The notes under the pieces were generated by a model. The model ran no database searches, was not told the DNA's origin, and was given only the letters and a program-made list of their open reading frames with translations. The translations under genes and the position numbers were made by a program. Positions 44,543-53,702 of a stretch of DNA of 64,000 nucleotides are shown here, in pieces. Source of the DNA: Lewinellaceae bacterium (GTDB lineage Bacteria; Bacteroidota; Bacteroidia; Chitinophagales; Saprospiraceae); assembly GCA_024644235.1 (NCBI GenBank), contig JAHELJ010000002.1:82006-146005 (forward strand). The letters are read 5' to 3'. How positions within the stretch are numbered: position 1 is the first letter of the stretch; each line of letters starts with the position of its first letter.

Positions 44543-46124
44543 TCGACTTCTTCTTTTTCTTCTTCTTTTTCTTTCCTTTCTTTTTCGGAATCTCTTCCTC
44601 GATCACTTCTGGTAGATCCCCGTACAACTCTTTGAAAGCGGATTCATACTTATCGCCAGGTGTCCATCTTGGTCGCTTGGCACTGTTGCCGATTGATCTG
44701 GCGATCAAAGAGTATGCCCTTGAAAATCTCAAAAGATAATCAAAGTCAAGGGTCGCAGCTTCATCAGAAGGTTGATGATAATGCTCCATTATCGCTTCAT
44801 CAAATTCCTTAAATCCGGGACTTATAGTCGGAGCTGGAATACCAACTTTAGCGAATGACACATTATCTGAGCGGTCAAATAAATTCTGTTCAGGAGCAGG
44901 ATCTCCAAACACCCCCAAACCTACTGATGAGCAGGCCTCGCGTATCTGTTCCTCAATCCCTAGCCTTTCAAGACCGAAGACAGAAACAATAGAAGTATCA
45001 TTATACCCGGCTCCATCGGTATTGAGGTTGAAAATAATCTTATCTAACGGTACTACCGGATGTTTGACAAAGTACTCGCTACCCAGTAGTCCGTCTTCTT
45101 CAGCGGTAAATGCCACAAAAACAACCGATCTTCTCAATGGTCTTTTCGCTAGAGATTGTGCCGTGGTTAGCATTGCCGTTACCCCAAAAGCATTGTCTCG
45201 CGCACCGTTGAAGATCGAGTCTTGGAGGGTTCGTGGATTACCTTGTTGAACCTCGGCACCGACATGATCATAATGGGCTGATAAGACAATGTACTCATCC
45301 CGAAGCCTGGCATCAGTACCAGGAAGAATACCCACAATATTTGATGAAGACAATTTTACCTCTGACCTTCCACTGTGAATGAGCTTTGCATCACTCTTCA
45401 TTGCCGCTTCGATGGTCTGCAATTCCTCATGGGTCGAGCCATCTATCAGAGCGTAAAGGAATTCACTTTCATCCTCCCCGGCATCGGCAATACTCAATTG
45501 TTCTCTGGTAAGAAAACGAGCGAGAAACTGCCAGGGAAATCGACCTTGGTAGATTTCGATCAATCCCTTTGCACCAGCATCCTTCACTATCTTCCGTTTT
45601 TCACGACTGTAGTTGAATAGTGCATTTTGAACGTCCTGATCTTCAGGAGTACCCAGATGTGCCAAGACCCACTTGCCCTCCACTTCCAAGTCCGACAGAT
45701 TTACCTTGGGATCTCCCTGCCAGGCATAATTTGCAAAGACCAACTGATTTTCACTTTCGCTTGCATAATCATCCAGAACGATTATATCCTCCCCTACCTT
45801 ATATGTGCCAATATCGGTCTGAAATGTACCGTCCAACGGCGGCTTCACTTTCTTAAAGTCTATATCTTGGTAATAGCTGCCAAGGCTATCAGCCGTTTGT
45901 AATCCGATACGTCTAAATTGTTCACTGATGTATTTTGCCGCTACTTGATTTCCCAACTCGCCGGTCTTACGGCCTCGAAGTTCATCGGATGAAAGGAACA
46001 GCAAATGCATACGAACATCCGACATATCAAATCCAAAATCACCGGCTCCATTTTGACTGAAGACTCCGGTCGACAAAGCAAGAAAGAACAAGGTAGAAAT
46101 AGGGACCAGGATTCTAATTTTCAT
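44535..46124 (-). CDS. Secreted M28 family metallopeptidase with poly-lysine tail
   Basis: 529 aa with signal peptide (to about residue 23, STGVFSQ). An N-terminal helix region (HLLFLSSDELRGRKTGELGN), an inserted PA-like domain (about 95-230), and an M28 zinc domain: YIVLSAHYDHVG, GARDNAFGVTAMLTTA, FVAFTAEEDGLLGSEYF, FNLNTDGAGYNDTS and MEHYHQPSDEAATLDFD. All ligands are present. Such enzymes are aminopeptidases. The C-terminus, EEIPKKKGKKKKKKKKKSTT, is an unusual basic run absent from typical members; the DNA below it is an A/G simple-sequence tract. It could bind anionic surface or extracellular polymers. Confidence 0.88.
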   Translation of the reverse strand: MKIRILVPISTLFFLALSTGVFSQNGAGDFGFDMSDVRMHLLFLSSDELRGRKTGELGNQVAAKYISEQFRRIGLQTADSLGSYYQDIDFKKVKPPLDGTFQTDIGTYKVGEDIIVLDDYASESENQLVFANYAWQGDPKVNLSDLEVEGKWVLAHLGTPEDQDVQNALFNYSREKRKIVKDAGAKGLIEIYQGRFPWQFLARFLTREQLSIADAGEDESEFLYALIDGSTHEELQTIEAAMKSDAKLIHSGRSEVKLSSSNIVGILPGTDARLRDEYIVLSAHYDHVGAEVQQGNPRTLQDSIFNGARDNAFGVTAMLTTAQSLAKRPLRRSVVFVAFTAEEDGLLGSEYFVKHPVVPLDKIIFNLNTDGAGYNDTSIVSVFGLERLGIEEQIREACSSVGLGVFGDPAPEQNLFDRSDNVSFAKVGIPAPTISPGFKEFDEAIMEHYHQPSDEAATLDFDYLLRFSRAYSLIARSIGNSAKRPRWTPGDKYESAFKELYGDLPEVIEEEIPKKKGKKKKKKKKKSTT

Positions 46125-46224
46125 AATTCATTTAATGTTTCAGTAATAAGCAGATGGCTGAGTTTCAGGCGAAAATAACTATTTTCATATTTTACTCAGC
46201 ACTAGAGCATAACACTGAAATTTG

Positions 46225-47535
46225 ATGAAGAAACTGGAATTGCACTGGAAGATTCTGATTGGTATGTTTCTCGGCATAGTGGTGGGTTTGATCGCCAGTG
46301 CCCTGGAAATGAATCAATTCGTGCAGGATTGGATCAAACCATTCGGTACGATCTTCATCAACCTTCTGAAGCTCATTGCTATTCCCCTCATTATCGCCTC
46401 ACTGATCAAAGGTGTCAGCGATTTGAAAGACATTTCAAAGCTTTCTAAAATGGGTGGTCGGACCCTCGGTATTTATCTGGGCACAACCTTATTGGCCGTG
46501 ATTCTTGGCCTCTTCATTGTCAACACAGTACGACCTGGAGTGACGGTGACTGAGGAGACCCGTCAGGAGTTGCTGGAAGGCTATTCCAGTGAAGCCACAG
46601 ACAAAATCAACATTGCCACCGCTGAGAAAGATCAGGGCCCCCTGAGAGCATTAGAAGACCTGGTACCCGACAATATATTCTCAGCTGCCGGAGACAATCG
46701 CAATATGCTGCAGGTGATATTCTTTGTTCTGTTTTTTGGCATCGGCCTTATTTTGATCGCACCGGAAAAAGCCAAACCAGTCAAAGACTTCATTGATGGT
46801 TTGAACGAGGTCATTCTCAAAATGATCGATGTGATCATGCTCGGAGCACCTTATGGCGTATTTGCACTCCTGGCTGCGCTCATTGTTGAATCCCCCAGCT
46901 GGAGTCTTTTCCAGGCTCTATTGTGGTATTCCGTTTGCGTCTTAGCTGGTCTTGCAATTTTGATACTGGTGGTCTACCCGACATTGGCCAGGATGATTAC
47001 GGGGATGAAGTACAAGAAGTTCTTCGGAGGGATAGGACCTGCACAATTAGTGGCTTTTTCTACCAGTTCCAGTGCTGCTACCCTGCCTGTCACCATGGAA
47101 CGGGTGAGTGAGCACATGGGAGTGGACGAAGAGGTATCCAGTTTTGTCTTACCAATTGGTGCTACCGTGAACATGGATGGTACCTCTTTGTACCAGGGAG
47201 TCGCTGCTGTTTTTATAGCACAAGCATTTGGAATCGACCTTACTCTTGGAGACCAATTATCCATTGTCCTGACGGCCACTCTTGCTTCGATTGGTTCTGC
47301 AGCAGTGCCGAGTGCCGGCATGATCATGTTGGTAATAGTCTTGGGAGCTATTGGTGTACCTGAAGCCGGTCTTGCCTTGATCTTTGCAGTAGACCGTCCG
47401 TTGGACATGGTCCGAACCATCACCAATGTCACTGGTGATGCGACAGTCTCACTCATTGTGGCCAAAAGCATGGGTTTATTGGGCGAACCACATGAAAGAA
47501 AGCTTACCGACCACTATCAAGGGAGCGAGGTATGA
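46225..47535 (+). CDS. Dicarboxylate/amino acid:cation symporter (DAACS family)
   Basis: 436 aa from ATG 46225, polytopic. Family motifs: NLLKLIAIPLIIASLIKGVS, the serine-rich hairpin LVAFSTSSSAATLPVTM, LPIGATVNMDGTSLYQGVAA (Na+ and substrate site NMDGT) and AVDRPLDMVRTITNVTGDA near the end. Transports glutamate/aspartate or C4-dicarboxylates with sodium or protons into the cytoplasm. The ATGA overlap with the next gene joins it to the 47532-48125 product. Confidence 0.92.
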   Translation: MKKLELHWKILIGMFLGIVVGLIASALEMNQFVQDWIKPFGTIFINLLKLIAIPLIIASLIKGVSDLKDISKLSKMGGRTLGIYLGTTLLAVILGLFIVNTVRPGVTVTEETRQELLEGYSSEATDKINIATAEKDQGPLRALEDLVPDNIFSAAGDNRNMLQVIFFVLFFGIGLILIAPEKAKPVKDFIDGLNEVILKMIDVIMLGAPYGVFALLAALIVESPSWSLFQALLWYSVCVLAGLAILILVVYPTLARMITGMKYKKFFGGIGPAQLVAFSTSSSAATLPVTMERVSEHMGVDEEVSSFVLPIGATVNMDGTSLYQGVAAVFIAQAFGIDLTLGDQLSIVLTATLASIGSAAVPSAGMIMLVIVLGAIGVPEAGLALIFAVDRPLDMVRTITNVTGDATVSLIVAKSMGLLGEPHERKLTDHYQGSEV

Positions 47536-48125
47536 AGCACAATCTGAGTGGCAGGCTGCAGGAAGTACAGAAAAACTCGAAAACAAGTAACAATATGAGT
47601 GAAGCACAGACTTTGGGCATTGGCTCCAGAGTAAACCATCCTGCTTATGGAGATGGAGTGATCATCAGGCTTCATAAGGTGGCCTACGAAGTTTGTTTTG
47701 TCAGATTTGGAATCAAAGAGGTAGGACGATCATATGAACAATGGGAAGTTATCGAAGCCATCGAAGCTGATGAAACTGTTTCCTTTAGCGAGGCAGAGGA
47801 GGCTCTAATCAAGATTCTGGACGCTTATTCCGATATTTCGCAGATAGTTGATCTGGGAGACAAGTGGGAAGGAGGAATCCTGTCACTCCAACCCAAGGAC
47901 ACCTCCCTAAAGGCCAAGGAAATCCCAGTCGAAACCTTTTTCCATAAGATCGTGATGGTCCGTGATCGTCTGCGCGTAATGGAGCAAAGGATAAACAGCA
48001 GCAAGCTGACAGATGAAGAAAAGGTAAATCTGCAGCAATATATTACCAGAATCTACGGGAGTCTGACCACCTTCAATGTTCTATTTAAGTACAAGGAAGA
48101 TCAATTTATCGGGGAACGCTCATAA
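47532..48125 (+). CDS. Hypothetical protein with tudor-like SH3 start
   Basis: 197 aa from ATG 47532 (4-bp overlap with the symporter stop); a second likely start is ATG 47595 (176 aa), preceded by an A-rich leader. The conserved-looking part begins IGSRVNHPAYGDGVIIRLHK, YEVCFVRFGIKEVGRSYEQW, which resembles the small barrel at the C-terminus of UvrD/PcrA helicases (HPxxGxGxV) and DUF3553. An acidic helix region and a helical end (VRDRLRVMEQRINSSKLTDE) follow. Cytoplasmic. Role unknown; nucleic-acid or protein contact is inferred from the fold only. Confidence 0.65.
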   Translation: MKHNLSGRLQEVQKNSKTSNNMSEAQTLGIGSRVNHPAYGDGVIIRLHKVAYEVCFVRFGIKEVGRSYEQWEVIEAIEADETVSFSEAEEALIKILDAYSDISQIVDLGDKWEGGILSLQPKDTSLKAKEIPVETFFHKIVMVRDRLRVMEQRINSSKLTDEEKVNLQQYITRIYGSLTTFNVLFKYKEDQFIGERS

Positions 48126-48149
48126 TCCGGTCAATTCCAAATTCAGAAG

Positions 48150-49484
48150 ATGAGTCTTAGCAAGGTAACTGGCGTTTTTATTCTCCTGCTGATATGCGGA
48201 TGTCTGGTTATGGACAACCCCTATTCAAAACTGCCCCCGGGGCCCTGGCGTGGCGTACTCAAACTCGATTTGGATCGGGCTTTGGCTGAAGGCATTGCCC
48301 GCGAAACCAAAGTCAGAGAAATGGTCGAGTTTGAAGAGGTCACAGAAGGTCAACTTCCATTTAACTTTGAAGTCAAATATATTGGTGAAGATTCTTTCTA
48401 TTTGGAGATCAGGAATGGAGGCGAAAGGATCAAGTTGGACGACATCTCATTCAGTCATGATCAAGCAACTAATAAAGACACAGTAATAATTCGCTTCCCA
48501 GCGTACGATTCCTATCTGGAAGCGATCTTCGAAGACAAGGTGTTGGAAGGTCGGTGGGTGGTACCGAGCCGGGGCACCAATTATGTTATTCCCTTCGTTG
48601 CTCACCACGGGCAGGGTCATCGATTTACTACCCTGCAGAAGCCACCGATTACCGATGTGACCGGAAGATGGGAATGTCAATTTGAAATCGAAACTGAAGA
48701 ACCATATCCGGCGATCGGGTTGTTTAAGCAGGAGGGCAACCATCTCACAGGAACCTTCCAAACCGAAACGGGCGACTACCGGTATCTTGAGGGTTCAGTA
48801 CAGGCCGATAAACTTTACCTCTCCTGCTTCGATGGTGCCCATATGTTTCTCTTTGAGGGCAAAATCCACCCCGACAATACGATAACCGGGATCTTTCGAA
48901 GTGGTTCTCATTACCTGACTAGCTGGTCGGCGGTCCGGAATGAAGACTTTGCCCTTGCTCATCCGGATTCATTGACTTATGTGAAGACGAAGGACGAACC
49001 GTTTGCCTTCACCTTTCCGGATGCGAACGGCAATCTGGTCAGCCTCACGGATCCTGAGTATCAAGGACGCCCTAAGATCATTCAGATCCTGGGAACCTGG
49101 TGTCCAAACTGTTTGGATGAAACCGAGTTCCTTGTCGAATGGCTGGATGAGCACCCGGATTTGGACATTGCTGTCATTGGACTGGCCTTTGAACGATATG
49201 ATGACCCCTCCAAGGCCCGTAAAGTGATAAGCCGTTACCGGGAGAAACTTGGAATTACTTATCCCATCTTGCACGCCGGTAAATCAAACAAGAGGGAAGC
49301 TTCTAAGCAGCTTCCCATGCTCAATGAAATCATCTCCTACCCTACGCTGATTTTTCTCGACCGAAACAACCAGGTGCATAGAATTCACACTGGCTTTAAC
49401 GGTCCAGCGACTCCCGATTACTCGCTCTTTGTCGAAGAATTTGAAGAGACTATCCATCAACTACTGGATCAACCAGGTATTTGA
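48150..49484 (+). CDS. TlpA-family thioredoxin-like lipoprotein
   Basis: 444 aa with a lipoprotein signal (ILLLICGC, Cys about 18). N-terminal 280 residues are beta-rich (PPGPWRGVLKLD, TDVTGRWECQFEIETEEPYP, NHLTGTFQTETGDYRYLEGS) and probably form two similar lipocalin-like halves. The C-terminal thioredoxin fold has QILGTWCPNCLDETEFLVEW (WCPNC redox pair), IGLAFERYD and ISYPTLIFLDRNN (cis-Pro). Likely a membrane-attached thiol-disulfide oxidoreductase of the ResA/TlpA type. It follows the tudor-like gene by 24 bp. Confidence 0.88.
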   Translation: MSLSKVTGVFILLLICGCLVMDNPYSKLPPGPWRGVLKLDLDRALAEGIARETKVREMVEFEEVTEGQLPFNFEVKYIGEDSFYLEIRNGGERIKLDDISFSHDQATNKDTVIIRFPAYDSYLEAIFEDKVLEGRWVVPSRGTNYVIPFVAHHGQGHRFTTLQKPPITDVTGRWECQFEIETEEPYPAIGLFKQEGNHLTGTFQTETGDYRYLEGSVQADKLYLSCFDGAHMFLFEGKIHPDNTITGIFRSGSHYLTSWSAVRNEDFALAHPDSLTYVKTKDEPFAFTFPDANGNLVSLTDPEYQGRPKIIQILGTWCPNCLDETEFLVEWLDEHPDLDIAVIGLAFERYDDPSKARKVISRYREKLGITYPILHAGKSNKREASKQLPMLNEIISYPTLIFLDRNNQVHRIHTGFNGPATPDYSLFVEEFEETIHQLLDQPGI

Positions 49485-49495
49485 TAGATTCTCCA

Positions 49496-49915
49496 TCAAC
49501 CAAGGGGATCCACTTTGCCCCGCATTTTTTTTAGCTTACCTCGTTGGATTTTCTCCCCCAGTCGCTTTTCTTTTGATGATTTTGATGGTTTGGTACTGAT
49601 CCTCTTTTTCTGTTTATACATAGCTTTTTGCACAATAGCTCGGAGTCTTTCCATAGCATCTTGTCTGTTCTTCTCCTGGCTGCGATAGCGGCGAGCTGTG
49701 ATCGTGATAATCCCGGTTGAACTTATGCGCTTATCTCTCAGTTGCGATAACCTTTCTTTCACATCATCGGGAAGTGCGGAATTCTTTAAATCAAATTGCA
49801 ATTGGACTGCAGTGGCTGCTTTGTTGGCATGCTGACCTCCCGGACCTGACGAGCGGATGGTCCGAAATTTGATCTCATGTTCAGCTATAGTCACTCGCTT
49901 GCTGATCTTTAACAT
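49496..49915 (-). CDS. arfB: Alternative ribosome-rescue peptidyl-tRNA hydrolase ArfB
   Basis: 139 aa. The class I release-factor domain carries the catalytic GGQ in FRTIRSSGPGGQHANKAATA, followed by the helix with LPDDVKERLSQLRDKRISST and the conserved SQEKNRQDAMERL. A basic C-terminal tail (KKRISTKPSKSSKEKRLGEK) inserts in the mRNA channel of stalled ribosomes. The size is that of ArfB/YaeJ, which frees ribosomes lacking a stop codon. It directly abuts the ornithine-cyclodeaminase gene on the same strand (no gap), so the two form a unit. Confidence 0.93.
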   Translation of the reverse strand: MLKISKRVTIAEHEIKFRTIRSSGPGGQHANKAATAVQLQFDLKNSALPDDVKERLSQLRDKRISSTGIITITARRYRSQEKNRQDAMERLRAIVQKAMYKQKKRISTKPSKSSKEKRLGEKIQRGKLKKMRGKVDPLG

Positions 49916-50851
49916 CTATATTACGGTTAAGCGTTTATATGCTAGCACAGCAGCGCTAAGATCTTCAAGTGCATGCCCTACTGATTTGAACAAAGTAATT
50001 TGTTCATCGCCTGTCCGGCCGGGTCTATCACCCCGGCAAAGTTGGAATAGATCTCCCCTAATCATCGATCTGCGAAGAATTCCTTTGCGAATTGGTTCAC
50101 TCAAGTCGCCCGTTTCATTAATCCCGTGTGCAGTGTCGATATATACATGACAGCGCCGGATACATTCGTCATCAGCTTCCCGCATATCGGGTTTGAAAGA
50201 TCCTACCAGATCAATGTGCTGTCCTGACCGAATTTGCGAGCCCAGTATCAACGGTAACTGACTCATTGTAGCCACGCTCAAAACATCCGCCTGGCCCACT
50301 GCAGCATTGAGATCAGTGGCCACCTCCAAATCATCAAACAAATCAACCAACTTCTCGGCCAGATTAGTTGCCTTGTGAGGATTTCTTCCCCAGATAATCA
50401 CCTTCCGGAATGACCTAACACAAGCATGCGCTCTGATAAGGAATGGAGCTAAGCTTCCGGTCCCGACCATTAGCAAAACCTCGCTGTCTGGTCTTGATAG
50501 AAATCTGCTGGCTAATGCACTTGCAGCGGCAGTACGAATATTGGTCAAAAGCTTTGCATCAAACAAGGCCAGGGGTGTACCAGTTGGCAATTCGTAAAGC
50601 ATATAATTACCCTGGATAGAAGGTATGTCTATTACCGGATTCTCCGGATTGACCGTGATCAGCTTTATACCTAGAAAGTCTTTTTGCCATGCCGGCATCG
50701 TAAGAAATGTGATTGTCTGATCATTTATATCAATGTCATAGTGTTGTCTTTGCGGAGTGGTGATTTGACCCTCAAAACTTTGTGCAAGGGCTTCAACAAC
50801 TGAGGGCAGGTCCAGTGTCTGCTCCAACCGGGAGTTTGAGATGGTAAGCAT
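49916..50851 (-). CDS. Ornithine cyclodeaminase/mu-crystallin family protein
   Basis: 311 aa from ATG 50851; the open frame reaches 50917 but that extension lacks family similarity. Motifs: LPSVVEALAQSFEGQITTPQ, TFLTMPAWQKDFLGIKLITV, LLMVGTGSLAPFLIRAH (Rossmann, GTGSLA), VIIWGRNPHKATNLAEKL, QADVLSVATMSQLPLI, and HIDLVGSFKPDMREADDE. NAD(P)-dependent; family members act as ornithine cyclodeaminase, delta1-pyrroline-2-carboxylate reductase or alanine dehydrogenase. A reductase role would complete hydroxyproline salvage with the dehydratase at 38287-39351; this is inference. Confidence 0.87.
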   Translation of the reverse strand: MLTISNSRLEQTLDLPSVVEALAQSFEGQITTPQRQHYDIDINDQTITFLTMPAWQKDFLGIKLITVNPENPVIDIPSIQGNYMLYELPTGTPLALFDAKLLTNIRTAAASALASRFLSRPDSEVLLMVGTGSLAPFLIRAHACVRSFRKVIIWGRNPHKATNLAEKLVDLFDDLEVATDLNAAVGQADVLSVATMSQLPLILGSQIRSGQHIDLVGSFKPDMREADDECIRRCHVYIDTAHGINETGDLSEPIRKGILRRSMIRGDLFQLCRGDRPGRTGDEQITLFKSVGHALEDLSAAVLAYKRLTVI

Positions 50852-50962
50852 GGCAGCCAAGATATCAAATGACTTTGAATGACACCTTGATTGGAGTTGA
50901 TGAGCAATGCAAAGCAATGGTTAGAGATTCCTTACTTTAGATGGTCAGGTTAGCATAATACC

Positions 50963-51325
50963 ATGAAGCGCCATTGCCAAGAATGTGGGGTTGAGTTTTT
51001 CGGTCGCAGGGATAAAAAATTCTGTTCTGATCCCTGCAGGAATACGTATAACAACCGACTCAATCGTGATGAGACAAATTTCATAAGAAACGTCAACTAC
51101 ACATTACGTAAGAATCGACGGATTCTTGCTGAGCTAAATCCCAATGGCAAGACGAAGGTGCACCGTGATAAACTGGTTCAAAAGGGATTTAATTTTCAAT
51201 ACTTCACAAATCTCTACCGAACAAAGACAGGTAATACTTACCATTTTTGCTATGACCAAGGTTACCTGGAGCTCGAGGACAACTATTTCGCACTCGTTGT
51301 GCGACAGAAGTATGTTGGCCAATGA
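50963..51325 (+). CDS. Small zinc-ribbon protein
   Basis: 120 aa. The start MKRHCQECGVEFFGRRDKKF-CSDPC contains two Cys pairs (Cys 5/8 and 21/25) that form a zinc ribbon like that in DUF2116-type proteins. The rest is basic and helical (RNTYNNRLNRDETNFIRNVN, LRKNRRILAELNPNGKTKVH) and ends with strands (YHFCYDQGYLEL, NYFALVVRQKYVG). The family is a common conserved hypothetical in Bacteroidota. Nucleic-acid binding is plausible but unshown. Divergent from the OCD gene; ATGA overlap with the SDR that follows. Confidence 0.8.
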   Translation: MKRHCQECGVEFFGRRDKKFCSDPCRNTYNNRLNRDETNFIRNVNYTLRKNRRILAELNPNGKTKVHRDKLVQKGFNFQYFTNLYRTKTGNTYHFCYDQGYLELEDNYFALVVRQKYVGQ

Positions 51326-52182
51326 ATTTAGCTGATTCGGTAATGGTGGTAACTGGTGCTACCAATGGCATCGGCAAAGCTATCTGCAGTCAGCTTTTAC
51401 AAATGTGTGTTGGCCATATTATTATGGTCAGCAGGACCCAGGATAAAGCGGAGCAAGTAAGAAACGAGCTGAAGTCCCCTAACTCTCAGCTTTCCATAGT
51501 GCAGGCAGATTTTAATTCACTGGATCAGGTCCGCAGAGCGGGTGAAAAAATCACCACTCTTGCTCCCACTTTGGATGTATTGATTAACAATGCCGGAGCA
51601 TACTTCCATCAATGGGGAGAGACGGTAGACGGGCTGGAAAAGACCATTGGAGTAAATCATTTTGCGCCTTTTCTACTTACCTACCTGGTTAAATCTTCCA
51701 TGCTGGATGCCAAGGCCAGCCGGATCATTAATGTCTCTTCGAACGCTCACTTCGACGGCAAGCTTGATCCGGCGAGGTTTCGAGGTCGGCCTACAAAATA
51801 CAGCGGCTGGCGCAGCTATGCTCAATCTAAGCTGGCAAACGTAATGTTTACCTACCAGCTTGCTTCCTTGTTGTCTGTGTATAAAATATCTGTAAACTGT
51901 CTTCATCCCGGAATGGTGAACACCTCTATAGGAAATCAGCATACACCCCGGCATCTGAGCCTTTTGTGGAGCATCGCCCGGCCATTTTTTTTACCCCAGA
52001 AGAAGGGGGCTGATACAGCAGTATTTCTTGCGACTGAAGAAGTGGGACAAAATGTGACTGGCAAATACTTCGTTAGGCGGAAGGAGGTGAAATCAGCGCA
52101 ATTGTCTTACCAAGAAGATCTGCAGAATCAACTATGGGAACACAGCTGCAACTTTCTAGACATCAAATCAGTCTGGAATTAA
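51322..52182 (+). CDS. SDR family oxidoreductase (retinol dehydrogenase-like)
   Basis: 286 aa. TGATNGIGKAI cofactor motif, Arg after strand 2 (VSRTQDKAEQ, favouring NADPH), LDVLINNAGAYF, NVSSNAHFDG, Tyr-x3-Lys in WRSYAQSKLANVMFTY, and HPGMVNTSIG. The DGLEKTIGVNHFAPFLLTYL segment and long C-terminus are those of retinol-dehydrogenase/protochlorophyllide-reductase-like SDRs. Start codon overlaps the zinc-ribbon gene stop by 4 bp. Substrate unknown. Confidence 0.88.
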   Translation: MNLADSVMVVTGATNGIGKAICSQLLQMCVGHIIMVSRTQDKAEQVRNELKSPNSQLSIVQADFNSLDQVRRAGEKITTLAPTLDVLINNAGAYFHQWGETVDGLEKTIGVNHFAPFLLTYLVKSSMLDAKASRIINVSSNAHFDGKLDPARFRGRPTKYSGWRSYAQSKLANVMFTYQLASLLSVYKISVNCLHPGMVNTSIGNQHTPRHLSLLWSIARPFFLPQKKGADTAVFLATEEVGQNVTGKYFVRRKEVKSAQLSYQEDLQNQLWEHSCNFLDIKSVWN

Positions 52183-52199
52183 AAGTTGACCAATCAGGT

Positions 52200-53435
52200 T
52201 TAATTTTCAATCCGTTTGTGTTTGGCAATGTACTCAGGATCGATTTCCACACCGAGACCAGGCCCCGTAGGCACGGTGACTACCCCCTCATTGCTTTGAA
52301 GATCCGAAGTTTGACATTCGATTGGAATACGACTGTTAAATCCTTTGAACTCATGATAAGGCCCCGCATTTGATACCGCCGATACGAAATGCATCATATA
52401 CAGATAACCCAATCCTGAACCCGATATATGAGGGGTACAGAGCTTGTTGCGAGAAGCAGCCATACGAGCGATCTGCATTGATCTGATCATGCCACCAAAA
52501 TAGAATATATCGGGCTGCACAATGTCAAGACCATCATTTTCAATGAGCCATTGGAAGTTGTGCAAACTCGGCTCTTGTTCACCTCCCGCCACGGCTATAT
52601 TGAGTTGGTCCGTCACTTGCTTAGTTTCATGGTACCAATCAAATGGAACGGGCTCCTCATAAAAGTCATATTTGTACGCTTCCATCAGTTTACCAATTCG
52701 AACTGCTTCGGCAACATCATATGAACCGTTGGAATCGGCATAGATAACCATGTCGTCACCAAAAGCTTCCCGAACCATTGGAATCAGCTTCTCGGTTCTT
52801 CCTGGAGGATCCTCTAGATTTTTGCTCATCCTACCTCCCACTTTAAACTTAAGTGCTCTTGCCTTGGTCTCAAAAACCTGATTCTTGATCAATTCCACCG
52901 ATTCCTCAGCACTCTTGCCTCGGAAATTATTGGCTTGATATACAGCAATTTCAGAATGATGGATATCCCCGATAAGTCTTCCTATTGGTACACCGGCTAT
53001 CCTTCCCAACAAATCTAGAATCGCAAATTCTAGAGTTGCCAACGGAACCCAGAGGGCCAAGCTTTGCAACTTATAATTGCTTTGATAGACATAGACTTGC
53101 TCAAGCAAAGCTTCCAAGTCCCGGGCGTCTTTGCCGGGAAAGAATGGCTGAATCCGATTGACAAAAATGGGGTATAGAGAACGCATCTGCATATTGTTGC
53201 TTACTGACATTCCAACCGCCCCGTCGATTGATCTGATGCGGCAGACAAAATTTCCATCATGGTGAAGCAGTTCGACAGTGTCAATAATGACCGGATCTGA
53301 AAAGAGCTCCCTTTTAAGCACGGGATCAAATAGCTCATGGTAGATTGATTCTCCACCAGCGAATACTTCACTGATCGGATTAGTGGAACTGATCACACCC
53401 ATAGTTCCACATTGGATAAACGCTCTTCTAAGCAT
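52200..53435 (-). CDS. Enolase-superfamily (mandelate racemase/muconate lactonizing) enzyme, exported by Tat?
   Basis: 411 aa. The N-terminus MLRRAFIQCGTMGVISS has the twin-arginine look of a Tat signal but a short core. Barrel residues: ALKFKVGGRM (Lys-x-Lys base), VIYADSNGSYD (metal Asp), YEEPVPFDWYHE (metal Glu), AVAGGEQEPSLHNFQW (third acid) and TPHISGSGLGYLYMMHFVSA with a His-type position. It fits the MR subgroup that dehydrates or epimerises acid sugars. The substrate is unknown; relation to the mannonate genes is possible. Convergent with the SDR (17 bp between stops). Confidence 0.85.
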   Translation of the reverse strand: MLRRAFIQCGTMGVISSTNPISEVFAGGESIYHELFDPVLKRELFSDPVIIDTVELLHHDGNFVCRIRSIDGAVGMSVSNNMQMRSLYPIFVNRIQPFFPGKDARDLEALLEQVYVYQSNYKLQSLALWVPLATLEFAILDLLGRIAGVPIGRLIGDIHHSEIAVYQANNFRGKSAEESVELIKNQVFETKARALKFKVGGRMSKNLEDPPGRTEKLIPMVREAFGDDMVIYADSNGSYDVAEAVRIGKLMEAYKYDFYEEPVPFDWYHETKQVTDQLNIAVAGGEQEPSLHNFQWLIENDGLDIVQPDIFYFGGMIRSMQIARMAASRNKLCTPHISGSGLGYLYMMHFVSAVSNAGPYHEFKGFNSRIPIECQTSDLQSNEGVVTVPTGPGLGVEIDPEYIAKHKRIEN

Positions 53436-53702
53436 AGTTCAAATCTTAAGAAGTTTTGAAGAACTCAATCACAATGCTAATGAACTCTGCTGACAAACTC
53501 CACCGAGCCTACACGAAAGTAATTTCATTCCTTGGACTTCATCCTTCTTGGCTTTCCACAGGAGTGACACATTCGCTGCCAGACGATTTGATGTATAGTG
53601 TCCATTCTCCAGCAGCAACAGGCTTTGGACCTTATTTTCAGTGAAAAGCATGTCAAGCCCTCGAGAATACTCGACCTGTCTGGCCTAACCACCAGGAATT
53701 TT

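Noticed and set aside
53436..53702. Short ORFs on both strands in the gap upstream of the enolase-superfamily gene
   Set aside because: None shows domain-like sequence or a sensible start context; treated as intergenic.
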